From Candidatus Neomicrothrix sp. UBA4742 (GTDB taxonomy: Bacteria; Actinomycetota; Acidimicrobiia; Acidimicrobiales; Acidimicrobilacustridaceae), in contig DHIQ01000069.1 of the NCBI GenBank assembly GCA_002403895.1, positions 8,643-23,985 on the forward strand: DNA of 15,343 nt. The letters are read 5' to 3'. Shown here in pieces: positions 13,776-15,343 of the stretch. The translations under genes and the position numbers were made by a program. The stretch's first letter is position 1. Each line of letters opens with the position of its first letter. A model generated the notes under the pieces. It did no database searches and was not told the origin of the DNA. It saw nothing but the letters and a program-made list of their open reading frames with translations.

Positions 13776-14791
13776 GTTCGTCGGACCGGTCGAGGAAGGC
13801 CAACGGCGAGCGCATCGCCGAGTTGGCCCGACGCATCCCGGTCAACCGGTCGACCGTGACCGCCGCCGGCCGCCTGAGCACCGCCGCCGCCCTGCGCCGA
13901 GTGCCGTTCCCCCTGCGCCCACCCACCGTGCCCGGCGGGGTCGTGGTACCCACACCCAAGAGCACCCTCGGGGCCAACTACGACACCGAGTGGGCCCGCC
14001 GCTACCCGGCCCGGATGGCCCGGGTGCTGATGCTGGAAGGCGTGGTGAAGCCGGCCATGCAGGTGCTGGCCGCCCCCACCCTGCGCGGCCTCGACCGGCT
14101 CACCGACCTCGAGGGGCCGGCCGTCTTCGCCGCCAACCACCACAGCCACGTGGACACGCCGCTGGTGCTGTCGTCCATCCCCGAGCCCTGGCGTCACCAC
14201 ATCGTGATCGGCGCCGCCGCCGACTACTTCTTCGGCAACAGGCTCACCGCCCCGCTCTCGGCCTTGGTCATCGGCGCCATCCCCATCGAACGCACCAAGG
14301 TGGGACGCAAGTCAGCCGACGATGCCGCGGCGCTCATCGATGAGGGCTGGAGCATGCTCATCTTCCCCGAAGGCGGGCGCAGCCCTGACGGTTGGGGCCA
14401 AGAGTTCCGGGGCGGAGCTGCCTACCTGGCGTTGCGCTGCGGCGTTCCCGTGGTGCCGATTCACGTCGAGGGCACCGGCCGCATCCTGCGCAAGGGCCGC
14501 TCGGTCCCCCGTCGCTCGTCGACCACCATCACGTTCGGACGGCCGCTGCGCCCGACCGAGGACGAGGACTCCCGCCGCTTCGCCGCCCGCATCGAGGCCG
14601 GGGTGGCAGCCTTGGCCGACGAGGACGCCACTGATTGGTGGCAAGCCCGCAAGCGCGCCTATGCGGGCGAGTCCCCGTCACTCCAGGGGCCGGAACTGGG
14701 CGCCTGGCGCCGCACGTGGGCCCTCGGTGACCGTGGCCCCAGGCGCCGGCGGACCACGAAGACCCGCTGGCCCGACCTCGACGAACACTGA
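13772..14791 (+). CDS. PlsC-family lysophospholipid acyltransferase
   Basis: This membrane-associated acyltransferase of 339 residues probably transfers an acyl chain to a glycerophosphate or related alcohol. The PlsC core starts near residue 115: NHHSHVD (122-128) holds the catalytic His123 and Asp128 (H-x4-D), followed by IERT (172-175), FPEGGRS (198-204, motif III) and VPIHVEGT (228-235, motif IV). About 110 residues precede the core, basic and then hydrophobic, and may anchor it to the membrane. The Arg/Lys-rich C-terminus (about 313-332) is likely cytosolic. GTG 13772 overlaps the upstream stop as GTGA (13772-13775). No Shine-Dalgarno is visible, so translation probably depends on coupling. 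The family alone does not fix the acceptor. Confidence 0.9.
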   Translation: MSSSDRSRKANGERIAELARRIPVNRSTVTAAGRLSTAAALRRVPFPLRPPTVPGGVVVPTPKSTLGANYDTEWARRYPARMARVLMLEGVVKPAMQVLAAPTLRGLDRLTDLEGPAVFAANHHSHVDTPLVLSSIPEPWRHHIVIGAAADYFFGNRLTAPLSALVIGAIPIERTKVGRKSADDAAALIDEGWSMLIFPEGGRSPDGWGQEFRGGAAYLALRCGVPVVPIHVEGTGRILRKGRSVPRRSSTTITFGRPLRPTEDEDSRRFAARIEAGVAALADEDATDWWQARKRAYAGESPSLQGPELGAWRRTWALGDRGPRRRRTTKTRWPDLDEH

Positions 14792-14827
14792 TTCGTTGTG
14801 AGCCTGCCGAACCGGCGTAGGAAACGG

Positions 14828-15343
14828 GTGCCAGGGCGGCCGTTGCATACGCCGGTAGGGGGTGGGGTGGGGACCCTCGGCCCGCGGGGTGTCGTCGTCG
14901 TCCTGGCGGTGGCGGTCCTCCTGGGGGCCTGCGGCACGAACCACGACCCCGTCCGCGCCACGACCACTGAGGCGCGGTCGAATCCGACGGATCCGAGCGT
15001 CACCTCCGGCACGGCGCCGGCCGCGCCGACGACCCCGAGCCTGTCGGCTGTCGGTGGAGTGATCCACACGGCCATCACCCTGGTGGACCCGACCCGCGGC
15101 ACCGTCGCCCGCCCCCCGGTGCCGGCCTCAAGCCAGCGCGTGCTGCGGACCACCATCCGTCGGCCGGCGTCGGGAGCCGGGCCGTGGCCGCTGGTGGTCT
15201 TCGGCCACGGCTTCGACATCTCGGCCGACGCCTATGCCACCTTGCTCGACTCGATCGCCCGGGCCGGCTTCGTGGTCGCCGCGCCGGAGTTCCCCGGCTC
15301 GTCGACGGCCCTGCCGGGCCAACCCGACGAGCAGGACGTCGAC
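14828..15343 (+). CDS. Alpha/beta-hydrolase lipoprotein, 5' part (runs off window)
   Basis: This is a secreted, lipid-anchored hydrolase truncated by the right edge. A hydrophobic segment ends in the lipobox LLGAC, with the lipidated Cys encoded at 14930-14932. A Thr/Pro/Ser/Ala-rich spacer of about 40 residues follows, then a hydrolase fold beginning PWPLVVFGHGFDISADAY, the oxyanion-loop HG motif of dienelactone hydrolase, lipase and PAF-acetylhydrolase-like enzymes. The nucleophile Ser lies beyond the edge. I prefer GTG 14828 because AGGA (14819-14822) is 5 bases upstream. GTG 14798 (6 bases after the plsC stop, no Shine-Dalgarno) and GTG 14867 (Cys would be residue 22) are in-frame alternatives. 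Position suggests it belongs to the lipid operon. Confidence 0.75.
   Translation, partial: MPGRPLHTPVGGGVGTLGPRGVVVVLAVAVLLGACGTNHDPVRATTTEARSNPTDPSVTSGTAPAAPTTPSLSAVGGVIHTAITLVDPTRGTVARPPVPASSQRVLRTTIRRPASGAGPWPLVVFGHGFDISADAYATLLDSIARAGFVVAAPEFPGSSTALPGQPDEQDVD

Overview
The window is about 15.3 kb of very GC-rich bacterial DNA. Third codon positions are strongly G/C, GTG and TTG starts are frequent, operons are tight, and several genes have a TANNNT box 6-7 nt before the start codon in place of a ribosome binding site. This points to an actinobacterium. An acidimicrobial-type lineage (Acidimicrobiia) is my inference from gene content and style and is not proven. I saw no tRNA, rRNA, CRISPR array, insertion sequence or phage gene.

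Layout. (1) 2-73: the last codons of an unidentified gene. (2) 74-877: no gene. This stretch holds a TTGACA-type promoter, hairpins, a 13-codon leader ORF behind a perfect Shine-Dalgarno, and a chain of mutually exclusive short helices just ahead of the next gene. (3) 878-2212: an MFS_3-type exporter. (4) 2220-4783: murF and ddl, divergent from a 38-bp gap. Ddl makes D-Ala-D-Ala and MurF adds it to the peptidoglycan precursor. (5) 4843-6707: an SMP-30/gluconolactonase-type hydrolase and a predicted Fe(II)/2-oxoglutarate oxygenase, convergent and overlapping by 25 bp. (6) 6813-7892, minus strand: a redoxin/TlpA-like protein of 359 residues whose frame is interrupted once, by a TGA exactly where the catalytic cysteine belongs (WASW-U-GC). 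A 6-bp hairpin with a CGGGU loop follows at the spacing of a bacterial SECIS element. I read it as a selenoprotein. (7) 7944-8540: a TetR regulator. A palindrome (CTACCA-AA-TGGTAG) lies between it and (8) 8578-15343: a tightly packed plus-strand operon of fatty acyl-CoA reductase fused to a HAD phosphatase-like domain, zinc alcohol dehydrogenase, LarA-like (DUF2088) nickel-pincer-type protein, PlsC acyltransferase, and the start of an alpha/beta-hydrolase lipoprotein that runs off the window.

How it fits together. The TetR palindrome contains the regulator's own -10 box and sits 11 bp before the operon's likely -10, so one protein could silence both sides. The operon enzymes (acyl reductase, alcohol dehydrogenase, acyltransferase, phosphatase-like domain) suggest synthesis or remodelling of a fatty-alcohol-, aldehyde- or ether-containing lipid. 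The LarA-like member is the unexpected partner, and its active site differs from lactate racemase. The two observations most worth testing are the selenocysteine redoxin and the LarA-containing lipid operon.
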